Source: Zunongwangia pacifica
GTDB taxonomy: Bacteria; Bacteroidota; Bacteroidia; Flavobacteriales; Flavobacteriaceae
Length of the DNA: 64,000 nucleotides
Reading direction: 5' to 3'
NCBI RefSeq assembly: GCF_023499215.1
Contig: NZ_JAKHSK010000009.1
Coordinates: forward strand, 89,862-153,861
Below the pieces are notes generated by a model. That model was not told where the DNA came from. It ran no database searches and saw only the letters and a list, made by a program, of their open reading frames with translations. The translations under genes were made by a program, and so were the position numbers. The stretch's first letter is position 1, and the number at the start of each line of letters is the position of its first letter. This document shows, piece after piece, positions 43,757 to 52,307 of this stretch.

Positions 43757-44164
43757 ATGGAAGCTCAAAATCAATTTGGTTTAAAAAAAGATCACGATGC
43801 TTTGCTGGTGTCTAATTTGCAGGTTTCGCTGCAGTTTTATCGTGACATCTTAGGATTTAAAGAAATTTATAATGCAGGGTTAGGGGAGAAGTTTAAATGG
43901 ATAAAAGCGGCGAACGATGTACAAATTCATTTAATAGAAAGTGAAGAGAAAACCGAAAAAAATAAAGGTGTTCATTTGGCGTTTAATACGCCCCAATTAG
44001 ATGATTTTATAGCGTTTTTGCGAGAAAAGAAGGTGCCGTTTGAAAATAGCAAAGGGACTACAGATACTACAAATACAAGACCAGATGGTGTGTTACAGAT
44101 ATATTTTCAGGATCCAGATGGTTATTGGATTGAAGTGAATAACAGTAAGTTGGAAGATTTTTAA
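43757..44164 (+). CDS. VOC-family (glyoxalase/dioxygenase fold) protein
   Basis: The 135-residue protein has the beta-alpha-beta-beta-beta repeat of the VOC family: LQVSLQFYRDILGFKEIYN, KNKGVHLAFNTPQLDDFIAF, and the metal-site end LQIYFQDPDGYWIEV. A divalent metal enzyme such as a glyoxalase I-like lyase is likely, but the substrate is unknown. It is divergent from nudK and followed by guaC. Confidence 0.75.
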   Translation: MEAQNQFGLKKDHDALLVSNLQVSLQFYRDILGFKEIYNAGLGEKFKWIKAANDVQIHLIESEEKTEKNKGVHLAFNTPQLDDFIAFLREKKVPFENSKGTTDTTNTRPDGVLQIYFQDPDGYWIEVNNSKLEDF

Positions 44165-44218
44165 AAATGAGTGTTGAAAATTTGTATACTAAACCTGAAA
44201 TTATCAAAAACTAAGGTC

Positions 44219-44226
44219 TATTTTTG
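44219..44226 (+). promoter_or_regulatory. -7 promoter element (TATTTTTG) of guaC
   Basis: A perfect TAnnTTTG box 23 bases before the guaC ATG. No good TTTG is present at the -33 spacing. Confidence 0.4.
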
Positions 44227-44249
44227 AAGGTAACCAAATTGAAAGATGA

Positions 44250-45290
44250 ATGAGAATTGAACATGATTTAAAGCTTGGATTTAAAGATGTAATGATACGC
44301 CCTAAAAGATCTACACTAAAAAGTAGATCTCAGGTAAGTTTAGAACGGGAATATACGTTTTTGCATAGCAATATTAAATGGACCGGAGTTCCTATAATGG
44401 CTGCAAACATGGATACTGTGGGGACTTTTGAAATGGCCAAAAAACTTGCGGAAAAGAAACTTTTTACCGCAATCCATAAGCATTATTCAATTGCAGAATG
44501 GGATACTTTTTTAAATGAAACTTCAGCAGCGCTTAAAAATTATATCGCGGTAAGTACGGGAACCGGAAAGGAAGATTCTAAAAAACTGAAAGAAGTTTTA
44601 GCATTGTCCGAAGATCTTAAATTTATTTGTATTGATGTGGCTAATGGCTATTCTGAACATTTTGTAGAATTTGTAAAGAATACAAGGGAAGATTATCCCA
44701 ACAAAGTAATTATTGCCGGTAATGTAGTAACGGGAGAAATGGTTGAAGAACTGTTAATTGCCGGGGCAGATATCATTAAGGTAGGAATTGGCCCGGGATC
44801 GGTATGTACCACCCGTGTAAAAACAGGTGTGGGATATCCGCAATTATCGGCGATTATCGAATGTGCAGATGCTGCGCATGGTTTAGGCGGACAAATAATT
44901 AGTGATGGTGGCTGTGCCATTCCCGGCGATATTGCAAAAGCATTTGGTGCCGGTGCCGACTTTGTAATGTTAGGAGGGATGCTTGCAGGACATGATGAGA
45001 GCGGAGGTGATAGTATTGAAATAGAAGGTGAAAAATTTAAACGCTTCTACGGGATGAGTTCCTCTACAGCGATGGATAAACATGCCGGAGGTGTTGCTGA
45101 ATATCGTGCCAGTGAAGGTAAAACAGTAGAGGTGCCTTATCGGGGCCCGGTTGAAAATACCTTACAGGATATTCTTGGTGGCATACGAAGTACCTGTACC
45201 TATGTAGGAGCAGCAAGATTAAAAGAGCTAACAAAAAGAACGACCTTTATTAGAGTAGCAGAACAGGAAAATACTGTTTATAGTAAGTAA
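44250..45290 (+). CDS. guaC: GMP reductase
   Basis: The 346-residue protein is full length for GuaC. It has [17 protein letters not shown] early, the catalytic Cys186 in [35 protein letters not shown], and [13 protein letters not shown] (residues 271 onward). The last is typical of GMP reductase rather than IMP dehydrogenase, and there are no CBS domains. It converts GMP to IMP with NADPH in purine salvage. A TAnnTTTG box lies just upstream and a terminator just downstream, so it is a single-gene unit. Confidence 0.92.
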   Translation: MRIEHDLKLGFKDVMIRPKRSTLKSRSQVSLEREYTFLHSNIKWTGVPIMAANMDTVGTFEMAKKLAEKKLFTAIHKHYSIAEWDTFLNETSAALKNYIAVSTGTGKEDSKKLKEVLALSEDLKFICIDVANGYSEHFVEFVKNTREDYPNKVIIAGNVVTGEMVEELLIAGADIIKVGIGPGSVCTTRVKTGVGYPQLSAIIECADAAHGLGGQIISDGGCAIPGDIAKAFGAGADFVMLGGMLAGHDESGGDSIEIEGEKFKRFYGMSSSTAMDKHAGGVAEYRASEGKTVEVPYRGPVENTLQDILGGIRSTCTYVGAARLKELTKRTTFIRVAEQENTVYSK

Positions 45291-45311
45291 TTAATAGAAA
45301 TGAGATAAAAT

Positions 45312-45340
45312 AAAAACTTCCGATTTTAGCGGAAGTTTTT
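45312..45340 (+). terminator. guaC terminator
   Basis: AAAAACTTCCG / CGGAAGTTTTT, an 11-bp perfect stem 22 bases after the guaC stop, with a T run. Probably bidirectional. Confidence 0.88.
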
Positions 45341-45363
45341 ATTCGAAAACGATATCGTCTATA

Positions 45364-45600
45364 TTAAATATTAGACTGAATTTCTGTGCTTAAAGCTTGT
45401 TCTCTTCCTATGGATAGATAAAGAAATGATCCTATTATAGGGATAAGAATCACAACTAAAGTCCACATCAACCGCATTTTTTTCTTAAATGAATTAGAAT
45501 TCCTTATGATACTAAGAATGCAAAATGCTGGAAAAATTACTGCTAACAATCCTAAAGATTGTAGAATAAAGAACTGTAATTCCTGATCTATAAAATTCAT
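45364..45600 (-). CDS. PLDc_N-domain small membrane protein
   Basis: The 78-residue protein has two hydrophobic helices (FFILQSLGLLAVIFPAFCIL and LMWTLVVILIPIIGSFLYL), the second containing the WTLVVILIPIIGSFLYL signature of the PLDc_N domain. This domain is found at the N terminus of cardiolipin synthases and as stand-alone proteins. Its role when alone is unknown; often a toxin-immunity or membrane accessory function is suggested. Confidence 0.7.
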   Translation of the reverse strand: MNFIDQELQFFILQSLGLLAVIFPAFCILSIIRNSNSFKKKMRLMWTLVVILIPIIGSFLYLSIGREQALSTEIQSNI

Positions 45601-45818
45601 AATACAATGTTAAAGTGTTTGGTCTTACGAATATAGTAAAAATCTTACACAAAATTAAGTTTATGTTAATTTAATTCTGCTTAATTATTAAATATATATC
45701 GGGGTATAAACGGGATTCGTTTCGAATAGAAGCAATGACGCCGTCTTTAGGAGAATTAAAAGAAATATAACGGCATTAAATTCTTCTTAATTTTAACGTT
45801 TTTTAAGGTGGGAAATCA

Positions 45819-45874
45819 AAAAAAGGAGCAAGATCGTTTAATGATTATTCATTAAACGATCTTGCTCCTTTTTT
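45819..45874. terminator. 26-bp perfect hairpin between lysA and the PLDc_N gene
   Basis: The left arm 45819-45844 and the right arm 45849-45874 are perfectly complementary over 26 bp, with a TTAT loop. The ends are A6 and T6 runs. It lies 50 bases after the lysA stop on the minus strand. A terminator function is likely, but the stem is much longer than usual. The rest of 45601-45924 holds nothing else I can support. Confidence 0.75.
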
Positions 45875-45924
45875 AGTAAGAATTATAATGTAATCGATCC
45901 TTCAGGGAATCCAATACATCAAAT

Positions 45925-47148
45925 TTATTTTTGCTTCTTTGTCTTAAAATCCAATGCTATCTGATGCCTCAACAGATCATCAAATGTTTCTCGTTCCCTA
46001 ATAAGATGCGCTTGGCCATTATACCATAAAACTTCGGCTGGGCGAAATCTAGAGTTAAAATTGCTGGACATCGAGTAACAGTAGGCACCGGCATTGCTAA
46101 ATGCAAGGATATCCCCTTCTGTAATTTCACTAATTCGTCGGTTAGAAGCAAAAGTATCAGTTTCACAAATATAGCCTACAACCGAGTAGAAGCGCTGCTT
46201 TCCTTCAGGATTAGAGATGTTATTGATTTCGTGATGAGAACCATAAAACATTGGTCGTATTAGGTGATTAAAACCGCTGTCAATACCTGCAAAAACAGTA
46301 GAGGTGGTTTGTTTTATTACATTTACTTTAGCTAAAAACTTTCCAGATTCACTAACAAGATATTTACCGGGTTCAAAGGCCAGGGTAAGCTCTTTGCCGT
46401 ATTCAGCACAAAATGCTTTAAATTTTTCAGATAATTTTGCGCCTAATTCTTCAATATCGGTTTCTATATCCCCTTTTTTATAAGGTACTTTAAATCCGCT
46501 TCCAAAATCAATAAATTCAAGATTATTAAAGTTTTTTGCGGCATCAAATAAAATTTCTGAAGCCTGGATAAATACCTGAATGTCCAGAATGTCACTACCC
46601 GTATGCATGTGAATGCCGTTAATAGTCATTCCCGTATTTTCTACGATTCGTTTTAATAATGGCATCTGATGAATGGAAATCCCGAATTTAGAATCGATAT
46701 GTCCTACAGAAATTTTTGAATTTCCACCGGCCATTACATGAGGATTAATCCTAATACAAACGGGAGTCTTAGGATGACGGCTTCCAAATTGCTCTAAAAT
46801 GGAAAGGTTATCGATATTTATCTGAACGCCTAGTTTAGCAACTTCTTCAATTTCTTCTAGGGAAACTCCGTTTGGAGTAAATATAATTTTAGAAGGATCA
46901 ACCCCTGCTTTAATCCCCAGTTGAACTTCCTGAATGCTTACCGTATCTAAACCACTTCCTAATTTGTTTAAAAGTTTAAGAACAGAAATATTAGACAGTG
47001 CTTTTACAGCATAATGTATTCTTAGGTTTTTAACGCTGCTAAAAGCATTGGTAAGGCGCTTATACTGTGCTTCAATTTTTTCAGCATCATACACATAAAC
47101 CGGGCTGCCATATTCGGCAGCAATAGCAAGAAGATCTTGATTTGTCAT
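45925..47148 (-). CDS. lysA: Diaminopimelate decarboxylase
   Basis: The 407-residue protein has the PLP lysine in HYAVKAL (Lys49), HTGSDILDIQVF and FGSGFKVPYKKGDIE in the barrel. The C-terminal VGYICETDTFASNR supplies the substrate-binding Cys/Glu. It decarboxylates meso-diaminopimelate to lysine, the last step of lysine synthesis. Its length matches the shorter bacterial LysA. It is monocistronic by spacing and closed by a very long hairpin. Confidence 0.92.
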   Translation of the reverse strand: MTNQDLLAIAAEYGSPVYVYDAEKIEAQYKRLTNAFSSVKNLRIHYAVKALSNISVLKLLNKLGSGLDTVSIQEVQLGIKAGVDPSKIIFTPNGVSLEEIEEVAKLGVQINIDNLSILEQFGSRHPKTPVCIRINPHVMAGGNSKISVGHIDSKFGISIHQMPLLKRIVENTGMTINGIHMHTGSDILDIQVFIQASEILFDAAKNFNNLEFIDFGSGFKVPYKKGDIETDIEELGAKLSEKFKAFCAEYGKELTLAFEPGKYLVSESGKFLAKVNVIKQTTSTVFAGIDSGFNHLIRPMFYGSHHEINNISNPEGKQRFYSVVGYICETDTFASNRRISEITEGDILAFSNAGAYCYSMSSNFNSRFRPAEVLWYNGQAHLIRERETFDDLLRHQIALDFKTKKQK

Positions 47149-47257
47149 TTCTGTTCTCTATATTTTTTCTGAAGCCAAAAATACAGGCCTATTTGTTTTC
47201 TCAACAAAAGAATGCTAAAAAAATAACGTATTCAAACAAAATGTTATTTCTGTAAGT

Positions 47258-48433
47258 TTAGGTTTGTGCGGTTATTGTAGCTTTTTTGTTTTTCTTTCTA
47301 ATATAGATCACAACAAAAGTGATAACAATACCAGCACTTGCCATACCCGCACCAACAAGATCGGCTGAAGTATACGCATAACCCGCAGCAATAGGTAAGC
47401 CGGCCAAATAAGCTCCAGAGGCATTTCCCATATTAAAGGCACTTTGGTTTAATGAAGATCCCAACATTTCAGATCCTTTAGCCGAATTGATTACCGCCAT
47501 TTGTACCGGTGTAGAGAGACAAAAGGCAATGGTGCCTATTAAAAATGTCATCACTAAAACACCAATCTTATCATAAGCCAAATAGGTGTTTGTAACTAAG
47601 GCTACAACCATTAAAATTAATGCGATTAAAACCGCATAAATAGGGGAGAAGTTTTCGGCTAATTTTGCGCCTATAAAATTACCGGTTACCATGCCTAGCC
47701 CAGCCAGAATCATAGCATAACTTACCACAGTTTCCGGGTGCCCCGCAATATCGGTAATTAGCGGTGCGATATAACTATACCATGCAAAGAAACCGCCAGT
47801 ACCAATGGTAGTCAGTAAAATTACCATCCAAAGTTCTAGTTTCTTCAACACTTTAAAATCTTTGACGATTCCCTCTGGAGAGCTTTTAGGCAGTTGGGGC
47901 ATCCAAAATTTTATGCCTAAGATGGCACAAATGCCTACCATACCTACCAGCATAAAAGCTACATTCCAGCTAAAATTATGTCCAAAGTAGGTGCCAAGCG
48001 GTACGCCAATCACATTGGCTAATGTAAGCCCTGTAAACATGGTGGCGATGGCTCTTGCTTCTTTTCCTGGTTTTGCCAATTTACCGGCTACAACTGCACC
48101 AATGCCAAAGAAAGCTCCATGCGGTAGTCCAGATAAAAATCTGGAAATTAATAGTAAGGTGTAACTGTTAGCAAAGGCCGACAGGGTATTAGCAATTGTA
48201 AACCATAACATTAAAAAAAGTAAGGTCTTATGGGCCGGCCATTTCCCTCCAATTCCTGTTAAAAGAGGGGCTCCTATCACGACTCCCAAGGCGTATGCCG
48301 AAATAAAATGACCTGCCTGCGGAATGGTAATGTCTAATGCCGTAGCTACATCTGGTAAAATACCCATAATAACAAATTCGGTCATTCCTATACCAAAACC
48401 ACCTATAGCCAACGCGATCAAACCTTTATTCAT
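47258..48433 (-). CDS. MFS transporter, drug/sugar efflux (AraJ/YdhP-like)
   Basis: The 391-residue protein (ATG at 48433; a TTG two codons upstream is less likely) has 12 predicted membrane helices. The opening is LIALAIGGFGIGMTEFVIMG and helices 4-5 carry SRFLSGLPHGAFFGIGAVVA, both typical of the DHA1 AraJ/YdhP group. It would export an unknown drug, sugar or amino acid derivative by proton antiport. No regulator gene lies beside it. Confidence 0.82.
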   Translation of the reverse strand: MNKGLIALAIGGFGIGMTEFVIMGILPDVATALDITIPQAGHFISAYALGVVIGAPLLTGIGGKWPAHKTLLFLMLWFTIANTLSAFANSYTLLLISRFLSGLPHGAFFGIGAVVAGKLAKPGKEARAIATMFTGLTLANVIGVPLGTYFGHNFSWNVAFMLVGMVGICAILGIKFWMPQLPKSSPEGIVKDFKVLKKLELWMVILLTTIGTGGFFAWYSYIAPLITDIAGHPETVVSYAMILAGLGMVTGNFIGAKLAENFSPIYAVLIALILMVVALVTNTYLAYDKIGVLVMTFLIGTIAFCLSTPVQMAVINSAKGSEMLGSSLNQSAFNMGNASGAYLAGLPIAAGYAYTSADLVGAGMASAGIVITFVVIYIRKKNKKATITAQT

Positions 48434-48689
48434 ATTCAACTAGTATTTTTCCTAACTATGAAGGAAATTCTCAGGGTTTTTCTTAAATCAATTTTCTCCA
48501 AATTACAGCTTCCAGTAAGCTTTAAATTTGGTGAAAAATAAAGGCGTAAAAATAGTGGAGAATCCTCAGAAATTAGAAAATACGATGTTTTATTTACGAT
48601 AACCTTGTAGTCTGTTACAAAAAAAGGTGTGATCTCTTGATAAACCTATGAATTTACTAGGCTTTATTTGAATGTTTAAGGAAAATTTG

Positions 48690-48721
48690 TTGGTCTAATA
48701 CTTTTACATTTGTTACTTTTG
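48690..48721 (+). promoter_or_regulatory. sucC promoter
   Basis: TACTTTTG at 48714-48721 is a perfect TAnnTTTG -7 element. TTGG at 48690, 20 bases upstream, is a fair -33 box. The start site would be near 48727, about 30 bases before the ATG. The rest of the gap 48434-48689 holds nothing I can support. Confidence 0.55.
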
Positions 48722-48755
48722 TGTACCATAATTAAAACTGAAGAAATACCTGATT

Positions 48756-49949
48756 ATGAACATACACGAATATCAAGGAAAAGAGATTCTAGGTAGTTTT
48801 GGAGTACGCACTCAACGAGGGATAGTAGCCCAAACTGCAGAAGAAGCTGTAAAAGCCGCAAAAGAATTAACAGAACAAACCGGAACAGGGTGGCACGTGA
48901 TTAAAGCACAGGTTCATGCTGGAGGTCGTGGTAAAGGAGGCGGCGTTAAGCTTGCAAAAAACCTTAAAGAAGTAGAGCAGATTGCTGGAGAAATAATCGG
49001 GATGAACCTGGTAACCCCTCAAACCTCTGCAGAAGGTAAAAAAGTGCATCAGGTATACGTAGCAGAAGATGTTTATTATCCAGGAGATAGTGAGCCAGAA
49101 GAATATTACATGTCGGTTTTACTCAACCGTGCAACAGGTCGTAATATGATCATGTATTCTACAGAAGGTGGAATGGATATAGAAACCGTTGCGGAAGAAA
49201 CCCCACATTTAATTTTTACTGAAGAGATAGATCCTGCAACAGGACTTTTACCATTTCAGGCGAGGAGAATTGCCTTTAACTTAGGTCTTAGCGGAGCGGC
49301 TTTTAAAGAAATGACAAAATTCGTAATGTCTCTTTACAAAGCTTTCGATAAATCTGATTCTTCTTTATTCGAGATTAACCCGGTGCTTAAAACAAGTGAC
49401 GATAAGATTTTAGCGGTAGATGCTAAAGTTACTTTAGATGATAATGCACTATTCCGTCATAAGGACTATGCGGAGATGCGTGACAAGCGAGAAGAAAATC
49501 CAACTGAAGTAGAAGCAAAAGAAGTTGGCCTTAACTATGTAGATCTAGACGGGAATGTTGGATGTATGGTTAATGGTGCAGGTCTTGCTATGGCAACCAT
49601 GGATCTTATTAAACAAGCGGGTGGTGAGCCTGCAAACTTTCTGGATGTAGGAGGTACTGCAGATGCTAAACGTGTAGAAGAAGCTTTTAGACTCATCTTA
49701 AAAGATGAGAAAGTAGAAGCTATTCTTGTTAATATTTTTGGAGGTATTGTACGTTGTGACCGTGTGGCACAGGGTATTGTAGATGCTTATAAAAATATGG
49801 GAGATGCTATTAAAGTACCAATTATTGTAAGATTACAGGGTACTAATGCTGATGTTGCTAAAAAACTGATCGACGAAAGTGGTCTTGCAGTTTCTAGTGC
49901 AGTACAATTTAAAGAGGCAGCAGATAAAGTACAGGCAGTACTTTCTTAA
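48756..49949 (+). CDS. sucC: Succinyl-CoA synthetase, ADP/GDP-forming, beta subunit
   Basis: The 397-residue protein is full length. It has an ATP-grasp domain starting NIHEYQGKEILGSFGV, the VIKAQVHAGGRGKGGGVKLA block, LFEINPVLKT in the metal site and the C-terminal FGGIVRCDRVAQGIV CoA-ligase motif. It makes ATP or GTP from succinyl-CoA in the TCA cycle with SucD. No sucD gene follows: a terminator lies directly after, so sucD is elsewhere, as is common in Bacteroidetes. Confidence 0.95.
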   Translation: MNIHEYQGKEILGSFGVRTQRGIVAQTAEEAVKAAKELTEQTGTGWHVIKAQVHAGGRGKGGGVKLAKNLKEVEQIAGEIIGMNLVTPQTSAEGKKVHQVYVAEDVYYPGDSEPEEYYMSVLLNRATGRNMIMYSTEGGMDIETVAEETPHLIFTEEIDPATGLLPFQARRIAFNLGLSGAAFKEMTKFVMSLYKAFDKSDSSLFEINPVLKTSDDKILAVDAKVTLDDNALFRHKDYAEMRDKREENPTEVEAKEVGLNYVDLDGNVGCMVNGAGLAMATMDLIKQAGGEPANFLDVGGTADAKRVEEAFRLILKDEKVEAILVNIFGGIVRCDRVAQGIVDAYKNMGDAIKVPIIVRLQGTNADVAKKLIDESGLAVSSAVQFKEAADKVQAVLS

Positions 49950-49975
49950 TCAGTCTGTTAAACATATTATTTCTT

Positions 49976-50003
49976 AAAGCTCGCCAATGGCGGGCTTTTT
50001 TTA
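49976..50003 (+). terminator. sucC terminator
   Basis: AAAGCTCGCC / GGCGGGCTTT (one wobble) and seven T residues, 27 bases after the stop. Confidence 0.88.
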
Positions 50004-50125
50004 TTAATAATCGTAGGCTTTTTTTGAGGAAATGTTAAAAAAATCTTAAAAATAAGTGGATTGTGTAACAATCACTGTTTTACTATCGTCTTTTAAGTGT
50101 AATAATTTTTTAAACACTTTTAATC

Positions 50126-50476
50126 ATGAAAAAATTCCAATCTTTATTGCTAGCCTTAGCAATAGCCATTTGCAGTACATTGGCTGTAAATGCAAATAAT
50201 CTAGAAAAAGCTACTAAGCCAGATCCAAGAATGATGAGTATAGAAATTTCTTCTTTACTAAAACATCATAAATTAAAACTTAAAAAAGATACCAGAGCGA
50301 ATGTTCTTTTAGCAATTAATAAAGATCACGAAATTGTTGTTTTATCTGTAGAAGCAGAAAATGAAACTATAGAGCGTTTTATTAAGGAAAAACTGAATTA
50401 CAAGAAAATACACTGTCCCGTTGATCCAGATGTAGAAGAGTTTAAATTACCTGTTACCCTTAAAGCAAGCGCCTAA
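50126..50476 (+). CDS. Secreted protein of unknown function
   Basis: The 116-residue protein has a signal peptide (FQSLLLALAIAICSTLAVNA, cut near NN). The small alpha/beta mature domain includes IEISSLLKHHKLKLKKDTRA and LLAINKDHEIVVLSVEAENE. It resembles the small secreted proteins abundant in Flavobacteria, in size and in the VLLAINKDHEIVVL strand. I do not recognise a function. A terminator follows. Confidence 0.65.
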   Translation: MKKFQSLLLALAIAICSTLAVNANNLEKATKPDPRMMSIEISSLLKHHKLKLKKDTRANVLLAINKDHEIVVLSVEAENETIERFIKEKLNYKKIHCPVDPDVEEFKLPVTLKASA

Positions 50477-50520
50477 CCAGCCCGGTTCTAAAGATCAATC
50501 AATAAACGTAGAAAACTACA

Positions 50521-50555
50521 AAGGCTGTGAGCACATCAACTCACAGCCTTATTTT
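50521..50555 (+). terminator. Terminator after the secreted-protein gene
   Basis: AAGGCTGTGAG / CTCACAGCCTT, an 11-bp perfect stem followed by ATTTTTT. It also lies at the end of the convergent metallo-beta-lactamase-fold gene. Confidence 0.85.
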
Positions 50556-50591
50556 TTGCTCAAAAATTGAGATTTTAATACAAATAGAAAA

Positions 50592-51398
50592 TTACATTTC
50601 TGGATACCAGTCCAGTAAAATTACTTCAATACTGTCACTACCTTCTTCAACCAGCGATTTAAATTTTTCAACATCAGCAAGACCATCTTTACCACGGTAG
50701 TGATAAGGATATACTTTTTTAGGGGCAAAGGCTAAAACACCTTCGGCGGCTTGCTCTACCGGCATGGTGTAAGGAAGGTTCATACAAACCAATGCAGCAT
50801 CTATGTGTTTAAGATTACGCATTTCAGGAATATCCTCTGTATCTCCAGAAATGTATAATCGTTTTCCGTCTTTTTCTAAAACGTAACCATTACCACGCCC
50901 TTTTACGTGCATGGCATCATCGGCTTCGGGTAGGTTATACATCGGGATAGCTTCAATGGTAAATCCTTCTAATTGGGTTTTGTCTCCATTTGCCATGACC
51001 ATTAGGTTAGTCTGTAAAGTTTCTGGTAACTGCTCTTTAACGGCTTGTGGAGCAATAATTTTAGTGTCACCAAGCTGAAGTCCTTCTAAAGTTTCAGCAT
51101 TCATGTGATCTCCATGAATATCGGTAACTAAAATAAAATCTGGTTTATCCATTTCCGTAAATAAGTCGGCACCACCAACAGGATCGGTATAAAAAACCGC
51201 GTCCCCCCAATTAATTACGGCTGTGGCATGTGAAATGGGTTCAATATTAATAGTCATTTCTTCCTGATCATTCACGTCATCATTTATTGCTGTGCTTTCT
51301 TCTGGAGGGATCATTTCTCCCGGTTCAGCTTCAGATTTATTATTTTTACAGGCCATTAAAGCCGATATTGTGGCGAGGGTGAAAATTAGTTTCTTCAT
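50592..51398 (-). CDS. Metallo-beta-lactamase-fold lipoprotein hydrolase
   Basis: The 268-residue protein has a lipoprotein signal (LIFTLATISALMACKNN), an acidic linker and an MBL domain of UlaG/YycJ type. The domain carries HATAVINWGDAVFYTDPVGG, the metal site TDIHGDHMNAETL (with the first His of HxHxDH replaced), YISGDTEDIPEM and YPYHYRGK. The substrate is unknown. Membrane-anchored on the periplasmic side or outer membrane. The lost first His could reduce one metal site. Confidence 0.75.
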   Translation of the reverse strand: MKKLIFTLATISALMACKNNKSEAEPGEMIPPEESTAINDDVNDQEEMTINIEPISHATAVINWGDAVFYTDPVGGADLFTEMDKPDFILVTDIHGDHMNAETLEGLQLGDTKIIAPQAVKEQLPETLQTNLMVMANGDKTQLEGFTIEAIPMYNLPEADDAMHVKGRGNGYVLEKDGKRLYISGDTEDIPEMRNLKHIDAALVCMNLPYTMPVEQAAEGVLAFAPKKVYPYHYRGKDGLADVEKFKSLVEEGSDSIEVILLDWYPEM

Positions 51399-51468
51399 TT
51401 TTGCTTGATTTTAATTGCAGTATAAAATTACAGAAGACAAATAAAACAAAACCTTGTTTTAAAAAGAT

Positions 51469-51927
51469 TTAAGATAAGCTGAGCTTCATTTTAATATCTC
51501 CACGGGCATAAGGATTGTTTTCTTCTATAGGAATTTCCATAAATCCAAATTTTCTATAAATATGAAGTGCATTTTCAAGTTTTTTGCTGCTATAGAGAAT
51601 AAGCTCCTTCCAACCCATTTTATTCGCAAAATCAATGGCATGTTTCATAAGCTTTTGGCCAATTTGCTTACCACGATGATTTGGAGAAATGGCCATTTTG
51701 GTTAATTCGAAGATATTTTCTTCAATTTTCATTAATGCTACACAACCAATAATTTCTTCACTTTCTTTCACTAAGAAAATTTGCCCACCGGGCAGAATAA
51801 TAAATTCTTCAGGGTTTCCTAAAACTTCATTATCGTGGGGTTCTACCCAAAAGAATTTTTCTAACCATTCGATATTCAGGTTTTTAAAGTGACTACTATA
51901 TTTTGGTTCAAAACTTATAATGTTCAT
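51469..51927 (-). CDS. GNAT N-acetyltransferase
   Basis: The 152-residue protein has the acetyl-CoA loop MAISPNHRGKQIGQKLMKH at about 94-112 and ALHIYRKFGFMEIPI near the end. It resembles YjaB/PA4866-like GNAT proteins of unknown substrate. It stands alone, 70 bases upstream of the MBL lipoprotein on the same strand. Confidence 0.75.
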   Translation of the reverse strand: MNIISFEPKYSSHFKNLNIEWLEKFFWVEPHDNEVLGNPEEFIILPGGQIFLVKESEEIIGCVALMKIEENIFELTKMAISPNHRGKQIGQKLMKHAIDFANKMGWKELILYSSKKLENALHIYRKFGFMEIPIEENNPYARGDIKMKLSLS

Positions 51928-52049
51928 GCTGCCCTTTTTTCAGCTAAAGTACCATTTTACTTGATAATGCCCTAAATATCCCCTTGCATGGGTATGTTGC
52001 TGTATCTTTATTTTGGCTACAATTGTAGAGATCAAACCGCTATCTTAAA

Positions 52050-52247
52050 ATGAAATTTTTCAAATCTATGAGTATTTTAGGTATCATTCTTTTTGTGGCC
52101 TGTAGTGGCATATCTGGAGAGGAAGATAAGAGGGCGCCGATTGTCCCACAAAAGCAACTTAAAAAGCATGATTTGGATTCTATTCATTTTTTTTATAATC
52201 GTTCACACCGAATAAAAAGACGCCAGAAAGCATTAAAACGTTCTTAA
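52050..52247 (+). CDS. Small lipoprotein
   Basis: The 65-residue protein has a lipobox (SILGIILFVACSG) and a short, basic mature part (RSHRIKRRQKALKRS at the end). No known family. It lies 60 bases before the trehalase gene and may share its promoter. Confidence 0.55.
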   Translation: MKFFKSMSILGIILFVACSGISGEEDKRAPIVPQKQLKKHDLDSIHFFYNRSHRIKRRQKALKRS

Positions 52248-52307
52248 TTTTCCAAAAGTTGTTGATCTTATCTATATTTATATTTCTTCTAACTGAATCC
52301 AAAAAAT

